Assembly: GCF_905404315.1 (NCBI RefSeq)
Contig: NC_066296.1
Coordinates: 6,386,001-6,450,000 of the forward strand
Direction: 5' to 3'
Length of the DNA: 64,000 nucleotides
From: Leptidea sinapis
Lineage: Eukaryota; Arthropoda; Insecta; Lepidoptera; Pieridae
The translations under genes and the position numbers were made by a program. This document shows, piece after piece, positions 1 through 11,351 of the stretch. The notes beneath the pieces are model-generated. The model was given only the letters and a program-made list of their open reading frames with translations, did no database searches and was not told the origin of the DNA. How positions within the stretch are numbered: position 1 is the first letter of the stretch; every line of letters begins with the position of its first letter.

Positions 1-19
1 TGATAGAACCTACTCCTTT

Positions 20-67
20 CTCTACAAAGCCACAAATGCAGTATTCTCCATTTGTGGCTTTGTAGAG
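20..67. repeat. 19-bp perfect inverted repeat with 10-base loop
   Basis: Arms 20-38 and 49-67 are exact reverse complements around a 10-base loop. The right arm is continuous with the LINE fragment that follows, so the left arm appears to be an inverted copy of the LINE end made at the breakpoint. Confidence 0.85.
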
Positions 68-190
68 CGCTATAATGTGGGCCGGCTTGAAGTATCGCCG
101 GGTTCTATTTATGACGCCCAGCTTCTTCGAAGCCAATTTGGCTTTGCTTACGCCCGACCACGGATTTGGCAATCGCTCGAGATACCGAGA
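49..190 (-). mobile_element. Fragment of CR1/Jockey-like LINE ORF2
   Basis: Minus-strand translation gives a piece reading KLASKKLGVINRTRRYF followed by an HIIALYKA-like stretch. The same segment occurs in the longer copy at 35.2-35.9 kb (KLASNKLGVINRARQYF) of the same family. It lies C-terminal to the reverse-transcriptase core. It is truncated at both ends and inactive. Confidence 0.75.
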
Positions 191-275
191 CTATATAAGT
201 ACGTTGAATTTTTACATAACAACGACCCATTTAATATTATTATATTTACTTTTCGATTATTGTTTAGATGCACCG

Positions 276-545
276 GTGGTAGGCTCCTTTGCACAGGATG
301 CCGGCTAGATTATGGGTACCACAACAGCGCTTGTTTCTGCCGTGTATCAGTAATGTGTAAAAATTATTGTGTTTCGTCTGAAGGGCGCCGTAGCTAGTGA
401 AATTACTGGGCAAATTAGACTTAACATCTTACGTCTCAAGGTGACAAGGGCAATTGTAGTGCCGCTAAGAATTTTTGGGTTTGCGTATCCATTACTGTCA
501 GTTGAACGTCCTGCTCGTCTAGTCCCTTAATTTCATAAAAAAAAA
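276..545 (+). mobile_element. Dispersed retroelement 3' end, family F1
   Basis: This is one of nine copies in the window of a unit of about 300 bases that begins GGCTCCTTTGCACAGGATG and ends in an A-rich tail (here 536-545). Related copies lie at 3217, 23030, 30201, 40806, 43743, 53592, 54254 and 63539. The A tail and variable truncation indicate retroposition. This copy lacks an internal block (the CTGAGCGGCACTGCAT region). It could be a SINE or the 3' end of a LINE. Confidence 0.75.
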
Positions 546-1061
546 TGATTAGGTACTTTTAAATATGTAAAATATGTACTTAATTGTTTTAGAGAATACC
601 GATGGCTGTAGAGGTGGACTTTATATTACTTATGAAAAGTTTCTTTGATACTTTATTACTATTATAATAAAATAAATAATAAAATATTACTTTATAGTTT
701 TAAGTTTTCATTTAAGTTAGAAGTCCATGTCATTCTTTAAAATAAGTCAAGTTAAAACCGCCAAGCGGAACAATGTTAAGTTGAACGTAAGTTATTCTCA
801 TACAAAATTCATAAGTTACGTTCTGGCTAACTTAAATACTTGAAGGATGTAAGACCACAGCATTCAACTTCAAAACTTAAAGTATGAAGGATGTCGGTGA
901 ACCGTGATGTAGCTAAGTATATAAAATGTTATTTAGTCTTGTCGTACTCACAGTTGTCATATCTAGTAATGATGATTTATTGGACTATATGCGTGTTAAG
1001 GTTGTTTTTAAAGAACAAGCTGAATCAGTGGTACAATTATTCGAATAGAAAAGTTGGGGCC
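546..1061. other. No gene recognised
   Basis: AT-rich sequence with no convincing ORF. Several near-repeats of AAGTTGAACG/TAAGTTA-type words occur around 700-890, but there is no clear element boundary. Confidence 0.5.
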
Positions 1062-1504
1062 TTTTTTAACCGACTTTAAAAAGGAGAAGATTCTCAATTC
1101 TGTGATTACACTGAGGTTTATGATCCGATTGACATGATTCTTATTTAGTTCGATGAGGAATTGTTGCCATTTGGCCCCATAAAAAATTACATAGTTTGGG
1201 CCAACAGTTTTCATTTCATATTTTTTTTATGAAAATTTTTGTTTACGGGGATGATATGATTGTAGTTTGTGTACGGGTTTTTGTAGGAGTATTCATTCCA
1301 GTAAATTATATTTTATTATTATTCACTAAGGCGTGTGTAAAGCTGTGACCACATTAGGCTTGGCACCGACTTAAAACCTATCAATATGTAGCACATTCAA
1401 ATAATAGTATTTTATTAATATTAAAGGTTTCCATAAGAGGTGTATTAAATTAAATTTTTATTACGTTATTTTATACTTTTTAGATTATGAAGTCGGTTTT
1501 TTTA
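1062..1504. mobile_element. MITE-like element with AACCGACTT termini, copy 1
   Basis: The ends read TTTTTTAACCGACTT and AAGTCGGTTTTTTT in inverted orientation, about 440 bases apart. A second copy with the same internal landmarks (TTTGGCCCCATAAAAA, ATAATAGTATTTTATTAATA, CATAAGAGGTGTATTAAATT) lies at 11352-11795. No transposase ORF is present, so the element is non-autonomous. Confidence 0.65.
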
Positions 1505-1593
1505 ATCTGTTATGTCATCTATCAATACTTGAGCAGCAAAGTGCGAGCCTAAGTTTTTTTTATATAAGAGGGGACAAACGGGCTAGAGGTTGT

Positions 1594-1760
1594 GTAGTAT
1601 AACTTTGTAAAAATAATACTACAAGAATTAAGAAGGATACTGGAATCACATATCATCAGTAAGTATTTTGTATTTTATTAATTTCAATGTAAAATAACAC
1701 GAAGCGTATGTTACATTTGAAAGATCCCATTTAGTGTCAAGAAGCCAAGCACACAAGCAT
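1594..1760 (+). repeat. Dispersed repeat F7, copy 1
   Basis: Shares TTTGTAAAAATAATACTACAAG, GGATCACATATCATC-like and GTGTCAA.AA landmarks in the same order with 23755-23945. The class is unknown. The other copy carries an extra palindromic insert of about 38 bases. Confidence 0.6.
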
Positions 1761-2159
1761 CTAATAGTTGCCGTTATAAAAAAGCTATTGTTCGTTGGAG
1801 TGATATACTCGAAAGGCAAATATGACTAATGGGCACGTTGAAAAAAAATTCAGAACGAATTTTAGATGATCAAAAGTAAGGTTATGTATTCATTTACTAC
1901 TAATTCTGGAAACATTATCAATAAGGTACTGGATTTATACGAAGATAACAATAAATAAAATATAACGAAGGGCGACAACATAACGATTTAAAATGATTCG
2001 CTAAATTGTTAACATTTGATTTTCGCTAGCGCCAACCGACAATTATCCTTCCGCCATTACGATTTCGTGCCATTTCCTTTGAGGCCATACAATTTGCGAT
2101 TTGAATAAAATATAATAATAACGCACTTACAGTAAATACTGTCTGGTAAAACTAGAAAA
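1761..2159. other. No gene recognised
   Basis: AT-rich spacer without a coherent ORF or recognised repeat. Confidence 0.45.
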
Positions 2160-2530
2160 TTGATTAGATTAAAAAGAGAAATAAACTTAATAGTTTTTGT
2201 TTATGAAAAATGGAGGTCGAAAATGGATAAAACTGAATTGCATGCGGTGCTTAAATATCTGTGCTTGAAAACAATTCAGTACGGAACAAGGTTATCCAGG
2301 TATAAAAAAAGAGCTATAAACATAATATTTTTTGTTTATGAAAAATGGATGTCTTTTATTATGTCGGAGTATGTTGTCGAAAATGAATACAATTTAATAC
2401 ATGCGGTGATTAAGTATCTGTGTTTGAAAAAAATTCAGTACGGAACAAGGTAATCAAGATATACAGAATACTGCAGGTGCAGATTCTCCATCGTATTCTA
2501 CAGTTTCACGTTGGTGCTACGAATTTTATT
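2160..2530 (+). pseudogene. Mariner transposase N-terminus with internal duplication
   Basis: The frame starting MDKTELHAVLKYLCLK resembles the first helix-turn-helix of mariner transposases. A diverged second copy (HAVIKYLCLKKIQYGT) follows within about 130 bases, together with its upstream TTTTTGTTTATGAAAAATGGA. After a run of seven A (about 2427) the frame shifts, and a downstream frame reads QDIQNTAGADSPSYSTVSRW, the expected continuation of the mariner DNA-binding region. No DD(D/E) catalytic core follows. This is a decayed remnant with a local tandem duplication of the DNA-binding segment. Confidence 0.65.
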
Positions 2531-3216
2531 TCATTTCATTTATTTATTTATTATTAATTATAACTAAATACATTGTTCTTCATGCCTAATATAAATTTAC
2601 GGTCTCAAAAATAGAAACAAAGAGGCACCTATAAATTGAATTCCTCTGGATGGCTCACTAGGATACCCTGTGCAGAGCCAACCAGTGATTACTGTCTGCT
2701 ATGTAATTTTATTTAATGTTAATAATTAATGAAATAAAACTAAGACTGATAATTTAAACGTGGAAGTACATCCACAAAAGATAACCCTTGCTTGGGTCGA
2801 CCAACAAGGGTAGTTTCCAGAATGCTTATCAAAGCACAAAAATAAATGCCAATAGTCTCCCACTCCTTGGGCATGTGGCACCCTGGCATTGGCGTAATTC
2901 TTAAAGAATTTATCTTCCTCTTAGTCCCGGCGGTTAAACTAATATTCAAGTTGTATACTAATCAGATGGATCATCTAATCGTTCCGTAAGTTTATTATGG
3001 GAACACCATTTAAGCTGCTGCTCTTTGGGTACTCTTGTACTTTGTGAACGGCTTCATCAGTAGGCGGTGATTAGAGACATCGCTTAATAGAGTGTCCTCT
3101 ACTACATTATCAAGGGAAGTTTGCCCAAGAGCACTTTCTTTTTATTCCTAAAAGCTAAACTTGAATTTCTTTCTCATTATCTAGATGTATTGCGCTAGCT
3201 GATGACTTAAGATAAT
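2531..3216. other. No gene recognised
   Basis: AT-rich sequence. Short ORFs on both strands show no family resemblance. Confidence 0.45.
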
Positions 3217-3509
3217 ATTTTTTTTATGAAAATAAGAGACAAGACGAGCAGGACGTTCAGCTGCTGCTAATTGAAACGCCCTGCATTATGATTCTTGAAA
3301 GACCCAAAAATTCTAAGCGGCACTACAATAGCGCTCGTCACCTTGAGACATAAGATGTTAAGTCTCATTTACCCACAAATTTCACTAGCTACGGCGCTTT
3401 TCAGACCGAAACACAATAATGCTTACACATTACTGCTTCACGGCAGAAATAGGCGCCGTTGTGGTACCCATAATCTAGCCGGGATCCTGTGCAAAGGAGC
3501 CTCCCACTG
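3217..3509 (-). mobile_element. Retroelement 3' end, family F1 (minus)
   Basis: A near full-length F1 copy. The A tail appears as the T run at 3217-3225, and the head GGCTCC..GCACAGGAT is at the right. The plus-strand ORF of 72 residues is antisense to the element and is not a gene. Confidence 0.75.
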
Positions 3510-4500
3510 TTAAAACGTTTGTCCTCCACTTTAATAAAAAAATAATGTTGTATCATATTCAGTGTATCTGCTCGTGTAGTGGCCCCACATCATCAACTAC
3601 GCGTCCAATTGAACCCGGGGTTGCACCCGACGCGCTAATTAATATTAATTATATCTTTCCGTTTTCATAACACAATTCACATCTCGGATACAAGCTTCGA
3701 GAAGAAATGTAAATGATTCCTTCCGGAGTCTGAAATTCAGAGACATTTAGGGAAAATTTAACTGGTTTAAATTTAGAACTAGTATTGGCATTTTTTAAAT
3801 TATCAGTATTTTGAGGTCTTATGTTCTCTGAGATGAGTTTTTTTATACTCTACAATTTTTCAGCTGTCTAAATTCACAACAACTTGACAGCTGCAATTTA
3901 TATCTATTGACACTATTGACACAGCCTTCTGTCAGACAAATGGACGGACAGACTGCGGTTTGTTAGTAATAGGATTCTCATTGGACTACGAAATGTGTTC
4001 GAGTAAGGATTCCTAATCAGAGGGTAGATACAAAATTTGTAAAACTCATATAATAAATTTCCGAATAATCGCTTTATTCACTGCAACCCGCACTAATGAG
4101 GTTTTCTGACCCTTCTTATACAACTGTTGCATAAAACTTTTAATGGAGGTCTAGCCTACATCAAGAATTTTTTGCCCATAAAACTAACGGGGGTTTTTCT
4201 TGTAAGTCGAGTGTATTGAAAAATAATTAAAATATTCATCTTTTAGTGTATTTTGGTTAGAGCTAATATCTTCTGACACTGTTGGTGACAAATGCACCTT
4301 TACTCTGTGTTTGGTTAGATATTCGTGTATTAATTTCAATTATAGGCGACTGCTTGACAATTGCATCACAATATTCAAGTTCTTATACACTTGCAGCGTT
4401 TATCGATTAGCCACAGAAATATAAATACATTTTTAAATTCGTTATCATGCCAAATTACATTAAGAAATCTGACTGCAATAAGTACCACTATTTTTTTACA
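3510..4500. other. No gene recognised
   Basis: About 1 kb of AT-rich sequence without a convincing ORF. No repeat family shared with the rest of the window was noticed. Confidence 0.45.
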
Positions 4501-4511
4501 ATGCTCGATAT

Positions 4512-5045
4512 TTAATATTCAAACAAAACAAATCTTATAACTATATTTACAATACTATGCCCACATAAAATTAAAACTATCATTGCGTGGAAGCGTACCA
4601 AGAAAACTGGCAGCATTTCCGCGTTGGATAGCGCGATTTTGAACATTCTCCGCGCCTCTGGGCCCCACGGGCCAAGTGTCTCGACACCAAACGGCACAAA
4701 GATGTATGACTCACTGAGACCAACATATCTGCGACGCTTGCTGTCTTCGGTAGTCGAAGCAGCAGCCCCAGCTCTAACTGACGTAACTTGGACATGAGGA
4801 GGAGCCAGAGTGTCGACGCAAGTCGCGCCCCACACCAACACCAGTCGTGCCCAAGCCACGAGCGTCATTCCATTAGCACGCTTGCTATCGCGGCGGGTAA
4901 TACCATTTGGCTCTAAAACAGCTGGTATATTAAGAGGGGCAAATGCCCTGCGGATGACTTCATTAATGCTGGCGTGTCAACTGATATGACCCGCCGATTT
5001 TAGGCAGTGACACCCAAGAGCATCTACCTGAATGCCACATCTACA
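4512..5045 (-). pseudogene. C-terminal end of a non-LTR retrotransposon ORF
   Basis: Minus-strand frames read NEVIRRAFAPLNIPAVLEP, then GMTLVAWARLVLVWGATCVD, then FVPFGVETLGPWGPEARRMF. From memory this block (DTLAPSH ... VPFGVETLGPWGP) is typical of the C-terminal part of a retrotransposon polyprotein common in moths and butterflies. It has a stop in the upstream part and degenerates into unrelated residues after RRMFK, so it is a dead fragment. The clade is not assigned. Confidence 0.6.
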
Positions 5046-5159
5046 TTGATGTTACTCTTTTCTTAAATAGGATATTAAGTTGGCGGTGGTCTTGTTACCA
5101 ATGCTCTAAATATATTAATCAATGAGAACGTTAGCTCCAATTAAGTATGTAAAGGTAAT

Positions 5160-5600
5160 CTAGACATAAACTTATAATGCCTACTACTCGGCTAAGTCGA
5201 GTTATCAAGTCTTTTGTGGGGCGGTGTATATGCTTTTACAACAGGATCTCAGAAAATGTTTAAAACAAAAGTATTACGTTATTCAAAAGAATTGTTAAAA
5301 AACGTTTGTGTGGTAAAGGTTACTATAACATAAATGATTTTCTTAATGATACCACAGATTAGGGATGGAGCGACCGCCCTCAGTCTATTAAATAATAAGT
5401 TTAAATGTACAATGTTACTTTGTAAATGTTACTTTAATTGTAAAATATATTTTTGATGAAATAAATGCCCGCTGAGTTTGTTGCGCCCATTATTCTCACG
5501 TCTGAGGCATTCTTTTTCGAATGGGTGGTAGTTTTTTGACTTTCAATAAGTGATGTCACATCCTATTTTTAATAAAAATATTTGAATTTTGAATTAACTT
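5160..5600 (+). mobile_element. LINE 3' end, family F3
   Basis: Begins with ACTTATAATGCCTACTACTC and carries the decayed C-terminal reading TTRLSR..KSFVG..ICFYN, then RIVKKRLC, and ends AATAAAAATATTTGAATTTT. Six copies occur in the window (also 9405, 10862, 40340, 52082, 55040). The coding match is to the last residues of a reverse-transcriptase ORF of a CR1/Jockey-type LINE. It is 5'-truncated. Confidence 0.7.
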
Positions 5601-5925
5601 AAGTAACGACTCTAGCATTGAAAAGATCTGGATGGCTTTGATCCCTTGCTTTCAGAAGACTTGCAAAAATATTCAAGCATCCACTCATCTCAATACTCCC
5701 ATCTTAACATCAAAGTTAAAATTCCCTAAAGTACCACTGATGTTTGGAACATTCTGGAGTCAATATCCGACCATAATAATTATATTTCGATGCAGAAGTG
5801 GCACTTAACATTGCCTTGTCCTCGGCCGTTCTAGTGGGAATTAGAATCATAAGTATATTGGATACTAATATATTATTGATTTAATGGAAAGGAATTCCGG
5901 ACAACCTTAGATAATATATACCTAG

Positions 5926-6120
5926 ATAGAGTCTCTTGCTGTTAGACAACCAATAAAAACAGGCCAGGAATATTAGTTTAGTGTGCGTGACAAGCTACGT
6001 CTTACACTCGCGATTTGTATGACACTTTGTGTAAGTGCGAGTGAATTGCTGAAAATAGAGATTATTTCAAAATTCTATATTTTTTCACAGCTTTCATAGT
6101 CTACCTAAACCTATAAAAAT
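5926..6120 (+). repeat. Dispersed repeat F10, copy 1
   Basis: Shares TTTAGTGTGCGTGACAAGCT, TTGTATG.CACTTTG and CTCAAAATAGAGA-type landmarks with 41592-41770 and, inverted, with 50225-50460. No ORF. Probably a non-autonomous element. Confidence 0.6.
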
Positions 6121-6331
6121 AATCTAAGAGGACAAAATATTGTTATAAACATATTTATGTCCATACAAAACAAATAATTGGAATTAAAAATAATTATGGG
6201 TCTAAAATTGAAATAAAAACTAGCCTATCTCTCATGTTGGACTAAACTGCACTCGATGATGTAATCCCGTTTAAAATCCGTTTATTATTTTAGGAGCCCA
6301 TCGCGGACAAACAACGTGTCACGTAATTTAC

Positions 6332-6596
6332 TATCTGACCCGACAGACGTTGTTCTGTTCATACTAAAAAAAACTCTTGCGGATGGAATTTTGGAAAATT
6401 CCGTTCTTAGCTGTAATTCTAATAATATTCCTACCAAATTTCAAGTCTGTAGCTCTAATTGTTCCAGAGATATCGTGATGAGTGACTATAGATTTGAGAT
6501 TCATAAGTGTCATTTCCGTGACCAACGCGAACGTGAATAAACTGATTTTGATTTGCTTTGATTTATACATGGAAATCTCTTATATATATATAGATA
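6332..6596 (-). mobile_element. Helitron-like remnant
   Basis: On the minus strand it begins TCTATATATATA and ends in CAGAACAACGTCTGTCGGGT followed by CAG; the terminal CTAG is altered. Inside it is a piece of the ATTCATAAGTGTCATTTCCG repeat (about 6503-6560), suggesting a composite. Confidence 0.5.
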
Positions 6597-7429
6597 CTTT
6601 GCTTATCTCACCACAACAGCCGTTTAAATAAAAAACATAACCATGGTACCTATATTGTTCAATGGGTTGCAATATATGTTATGGGTAACATTTGATTGAA
6701 TTTAAAATAAAAACGGCAACAACAAAAAGAATTATAACTATCATTGCTAATGCCATAAGATAGAATAATAAATAATCTAGCAATTAAAACAAAACCCATT
6801 TCCAAAAAGTTTCAAAATTAGAAATCGACTTCTCTTTCATTATATGGCCAAATACAGCTCCAATTATATATAGAATAGTGTTGGTACGTACCAATATTCA
6901 GATAGGTTCTCAGACTTATTTAAACTGAAATCCAATCTGTAATTTCGTCATTTGAAGCCGATGCTTGGTTATCCGTCCGTGATGGGAAACACGTTACTAC
7001 CAATAATTGTCGTCAGGTCAACACGAGCTCTACAGGGTGTTCAACAATATCTGTAAATTACATTCAGTAAAAGAGTTTGTTTAAGACACATGGAAAAAAA
7101 GGTTCGTTGAAGTTTAACTTCTTGTTGACTTATTCTTGTGTAACCCATTTTTACAAATATGTCCAAAAAATAATCAAATAATATTTTACAATACTAATGT
7201 CCATAAATCTATTTTCGTTACTTTGGAGTTTGGACATGTGTATTAAATTATGTGCTATTAAATTTTTTATTTATTATGTTTCCATGAATATGTGTAATGT
7301 ATTTTGATGAATATAAATTATATAATTAATATAAATACATGAATTATGCATGTTTTCAGTAATATACAAAAAAAAACATTTATACCTTATTTACTATCTG
7401 TATGCCTATTTTATAAGAAGTTCGTAAGA
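6597..7429. other. No gene recognised
   Basis: AT-rich spacer. No coding frame of quality and no repeat shared elsewhere in the window was found. Confidence 0.45.
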
Positions 7430-7575
7430 ATAAACTCGTGTCATTCGTCGCACCTAACACAGACTTTTTGAAGTGACACCTTCTATAGCAGCGTTGACCA
7501 CTTTTCTTGGGATGGGTATAAAATGTTAAACTCGCGTCAGGACACGTGGCCTGATCGAAAATTCATAAGACAGTC
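7430..7575 (+). repeat. Dispersed repeat F11, copy 1
   Basis: Contains TTTTCTTGGGATG.GTATAAA, ACTCGCGTCAGGACACGTGG and CCTGATCGAA. An inverted copy lies at 53985-54080. No ORF. Confidence 0.6.
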
Positions 7576-8555
7576 ATTGAAATTATGGATGAAAGTTGAT
7601 TTTTCTGAGAGATAAACTATTTAATGTAAAATAATTGTTAAATTTTTTATATAATATAAATTGTCACTTTTGTGTACGATAGCGCAATAAATGAATATTG
7701 TATTTAACCACATTAATTCTAGTATATTTATACTGACAAATAAAGCAATTCGTGTGAAATTATTCTTTATAAACCATTCCAAAAATATCCAAAAATACAC
7801 AACGTTTATACAGTTCAAGATTTCATTTCTGCCGGCACTCCCGGGGTGCAACTCGCTATTTATTATTTGAAGAACTCTTCCTTATGATAAATAAAATAGT
7901 ATTATTAATAATATTATTGAATGATATAAATGTTTAAGTTCTACTTGTTATAATCCGCTAAGAAGTTATTTGATGTCATACAACGCGGGTTACAATGCAC
8001 AGTCAAATACAAACAGGTATACTAAACAAGCCTTCACAAGTATTTAGCATCAAATAATAAAACTGGGATATATTTAAAAAAAAAGACATTGAGAAATGTC
8101 GCTTTAAGAACCATAGTCGATGAATCAGGCACCAACAGAAATATTTTGAATGAAATTTATATTGCTCTAGCATAATCTGCGCTAGTTTATTGTATCTCTC
8201 TGTGCTCCGAAATCCAAATTTATTAAATTGGACCATGCACAAAGGAGCCTAATAAAATCCAAGTATTTTGAAATATACGATATCATATTACTGAAAGTCT
8301 ATATAAAATGAGGAAACTTCTATCTGTTAGAAAATGATATATGTATAACAGCTCTTGTTTTTAAAACAGTAAGCACACAAACCTGTTTTATAACAGGATC
8401 AATAGGGAAATATATATGCATTCAAACCACTTTATAAATATTAAAAGATGCTAGTAAGTTAGACAATTTCACTCACTTATGCTGAAGTAATTTTAACACA
8501 AACATAATATTACTATACAGTGCATAAAGGTGCAGACATAAAAGATTCATTTCAT
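7576..8555. other. No gene recognised
   Basis: A minus-strand stretch at 7621-7851 (MHPGSAGRNEILNC...) may be a decayed repeat, but no second copy exists here to confirm it. The rest is AT-rich without coding signal. Confidence 0.4.
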
Positions 8556-8765
8556 TTTTGAGCACAAATTCACATTCACTCACACACATCTCAAGCCTCA
8601 CACACTCTCACACTTTACCTATCACAAACACAAACCCAACACATATATCTCCCACAAATCTCAACACTCACTGCCCCCCTACATATCTCTACAATCATCG
8701 TTTCCGACGACACATTCCATTTTATAAACAAATTAAAGGCGATCATCCAACTATCCATCTGTCAT
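8556..8765 (+). repeat. Low-complexity CA/CT-rich tract
   Basis: Imperfect CACA/CTCACA/CCCA-rich sequence. The 69-residue ORF across it is Ser/Thr/His-rich only because of base composition. Confidence 0.7.
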
Positions 8766-8772
8766 AGTATCT

Positions 8773-8969
8773 TCTATCTATATATATATATAATGAAAAT
8801 GGTCTTTGTTTGAGGCTCTTTCACGCCTAAACCACTAATCGTATCGACATGAATTTACCACCATTCGTTGCAAAATTTATTCTAGATTGTTTATGGCTAC
8901 TTATTTTTTTATTGTTTAATTTATTTCCATTTAAAATTCGCCCAGCGAAGCGGGCCGGAACGGCTATTA
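8773..8969 (+). mobile_element. Short Helitron-like element
   Basis: Starts TCTATCTATATATATATA, then GGCTCTTTCACGCCTAAACC, and ends with a GC-rich hairpin region CCCAGCGAAGCGGGCC followed by GGAACGGCTATTAA. The 3' hairpin before a CTA-type end fits a non-autonomous Helitron; the last bases have decayed from CTAG/CTRR. Confidence 0.5.
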
Positions 8970-9404
8970 ATTATAAAATAAGTATTTACTGACTATGTAT
9001 CTTATGAACATGCTGTAGAAGAGGAATCTCATAAGAAAGACGCTAAAATACTTAAAAGGAGGCTCCAATCACAAATATTGTAATACACATACATATACAG
9101 GAAAATAAAGATATTTGTAATTACTATTTTTTGATGACGTGACAGGCGTGAAAAAGTCAACAAAACATTGTTAATAATACGAAAGACAACATGTTTCTTG
9201 TTATGTTTACTAATAAATATTGAGAATATATATTAAAATTTAGTAATTGTGATAGTTATACAGACTTATTTATTTATATATTTTACTCTGGTAAAATGTT
9301 TCTCTGACGGATAGACCCTTAGAGCGCTTTCGCACTACGTCCGATCCGTATCCGTGAAAACACGGTCCGGTGTAGCCGTAGAACTATTTCAAATATTTTT
9401 TTTC

Positions 9405-9605
9405 TAAATCGGATATAATATCACTTATTGAAAGTCAAAACATATCACCCATTCCAAAAAGTATGCTTTAGACTCAGCGGGCTTCTTTTTTTTCATTAAA
9501 AATATGGTTACAAAGTAATATCGTACAATTAAACTTATTATTTAATATTCTGAGGGTCGCTTCATTCGCAATCAGTATTATCATTAAGAAAGTCATAAAC
9601 GCTCT
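9405..9605 (-). mobile_element. LINE 3' end, family F3 (minus)
   Basis: CACTTATTGAAAGTCAAAA, ACCCATTCCAAAAAGTATG and TTATTATTTAATATTCTGAG match the F3 3' end in inverse orientation. Truncated at both ends. Confidence 0.65.
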
Positions 9606-9869
9606 CAGACCATTGCTTTCGCACTACGTCCGATCCGAATCCGATCCGTACCCGTGAATACACGGTGCGGAGTAGTCCTAGAACTATTTCTATGGTAATT
9701 TACGTACTAGATGCGGCTTCCGTCATCCAATTTCTTTCCGTCAACCGTTAGCAATTTTTTTTTTAGTTTATTGGCCAATACAGAACAAATACATACATTT
9801 TTATGAAATAAGTACCACGAAAACCTCACACGGGTTTATCTGGGTACCTAGAGCCATTCAATTCTTTTT

Positions 9870-10115
9870 TTCCAAATCTTATTCTTTTTTCAGGAAGTAT
9901 CTTTTAAAGCGAGTTTTGATTTTCGTGGTATTTATGTAAATTTCTTGCAGCTCTTTGGGGAGTTCGTTAATGTAATCTGGTATTACGTAATTGGTCGTTC
10001 TCTTCCCATATTTATTATGAATTTTTGGTAATGTGTATTTTTGATTTATATCAAGTTGTCGTAAACCAAAGGGTCTTTTTTTTTCGATTAACAGGGTGGG
10101 ATTATTAATTTCGGT
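9870..10115 (-). pseudogene. C-terminal LINE ORF2 remnant
   Basis: The minus-strand frame reads RPFGLRQLDINQKYTLPKIH, then NYVIPDYINELPKELQEIYI, a pattern typical of the last residues of a LINE reverse-transcriptase polyprotein (a .N.LP.E. motif after a conserved Y.IP). The 5' part is missing. Confidence 0.5.
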
Positions 10116-10375
10116 TAAAATAGAAAATTATGCTTTATCATACACATTCATAACACAACAATGTCCAAAGAGCTGATCATAATTTTCCTTATTTTTATTT
10201 AGTACATGTTTTGGTACAATTGTTTTGAGTAATCTTTACTGCAGAAATATCTTTCAGATTTGTTTTGCAGGATCTACCATAACTACTAATACCATAGTTC
10301 TACTATTACACTCGACCGTATTTTCACAGGTACGGATCGGATTCGGATCGGACGTAGTGCGAAGGCGCTCTTACT

Positions 10376-10861
10376 TGACTTGAGTCGACTTTACCCAGTC
10401 AATCGGAGCATGACAATTTAATCTCATTCAATGCCAACAATATAAAGTACAAATCGCACCTAAAGATGTTTTTCACTTCAGTTGGAAAAACTGCGTTAAA
10501 CATTTACTCCCGAAATCGATTTCACTTTTTCTCTACACATTCTTAATCTATCAGGGTTGGCTATTGGCCGATGTAAAATCGGACACACTGTATATACTAG
10601 AGATTGCTTGAAGAGATCTTGTTTGTATAGGGATTTCTGTGGGAAGCATATGCAATTAGATTGATTGGCTTCAGACTTCGGACACAGGAGACTCAATGCA
10701 CAGCTTGTAATTTATGCATTGGCCATTCGTATGTTCCAGATACGTGACAAGATATACATTATATATTTCCGGGACTCTTGGCTGATATATATTATTAGTG
10801 TTTGACTAGATTCATCATTAAATAGGCACATAAGTGAATTTGATAGAAACTGTCATTACCA
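10376..10861. other. No gene recognised
   Basis: Non-repetitive spacer as far as can be seen within the window. Confidence 0.4.
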
Positions 10862-11230
10862 TAATGTTAACACCAGGAACAGACAAAAACTTATAATGCA
10901 TACTACTCGGCTAAGTCGAGTTAGTAAGTCTTTTGTGGGGCGATGTATATGCTTTTACACCAAGATCCCAGAAAATGTTCAAAACAAATGTGTTACGAAA
11001 TTCAAAAGAATTGTTAAAAAACGTTTGTGTGGTGAAGGAATAAGAATAATGACTTTCTTAATGATACCACAGATTGGGAATGGAGCGACGATTGTACGTT
11101 ATTACTTTGTAACCTTATTTTCTATGAAAAAAAAAAGAAGCCCGCTGAGTTCCTTTTTCATTCTGAGTCATTCTTTTTGGAATTGGTGGTAGTTTTTAAC
11201 TTTCATATGATAAACTATTTTGCATAAATG
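10862..11230 (+). mobile_element. LINE 3' end, family F3
   Basis: Carries the clearest C-terminal frame of the family: MHTTRLSRVSKSFVGRCICF, then NVQNKCVTKFKRIVKKRLCG. A frameshift in a TTTCTATGAAAAAAAAAAG run and loss of the final part show that it is dead. Confidence 0.7.
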
Positions 11231-11351
11231 AATTTGAATTATTACAAGCTTATTCAACAGGTGAAATTGTTTACATGTATCATTAAATCATCTCTTCATA
11301 TAAATTTTCTGATTACACGAATAATAAATATTTACAGAAGAAATGGTATTT

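Larger units (their letters stand above)
9318..10375. mobile_element. Composite element bounded by GC-rich inverted termini
   Basis: The left end AGAGCGCTTTCGCACTACGT at 9319 is matched in inverted orientation by ACGTAGTGCGAAGGCGCTCT at about 10351-10371. The same terminal sequence recurs in direct orientation at about 9615-9690 (GCTTTCGCACTACGTCCGAT), so two left ends and one right end are present. An F3 fragment and an unrelated LINE fragment lie inside. Best read as a TIR DNA element with a nested or duplicated copy. Confidence 0.5.

Noticed and set aside
2740..2949. Minus 69-codon ORF
   Set aside because: No homology, no context; typical random ORF length for this composition.
8558..8767. 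Ser/Thr/His-rich small protein
   Set aside because: Explained by CA/CT-rich low complexity.
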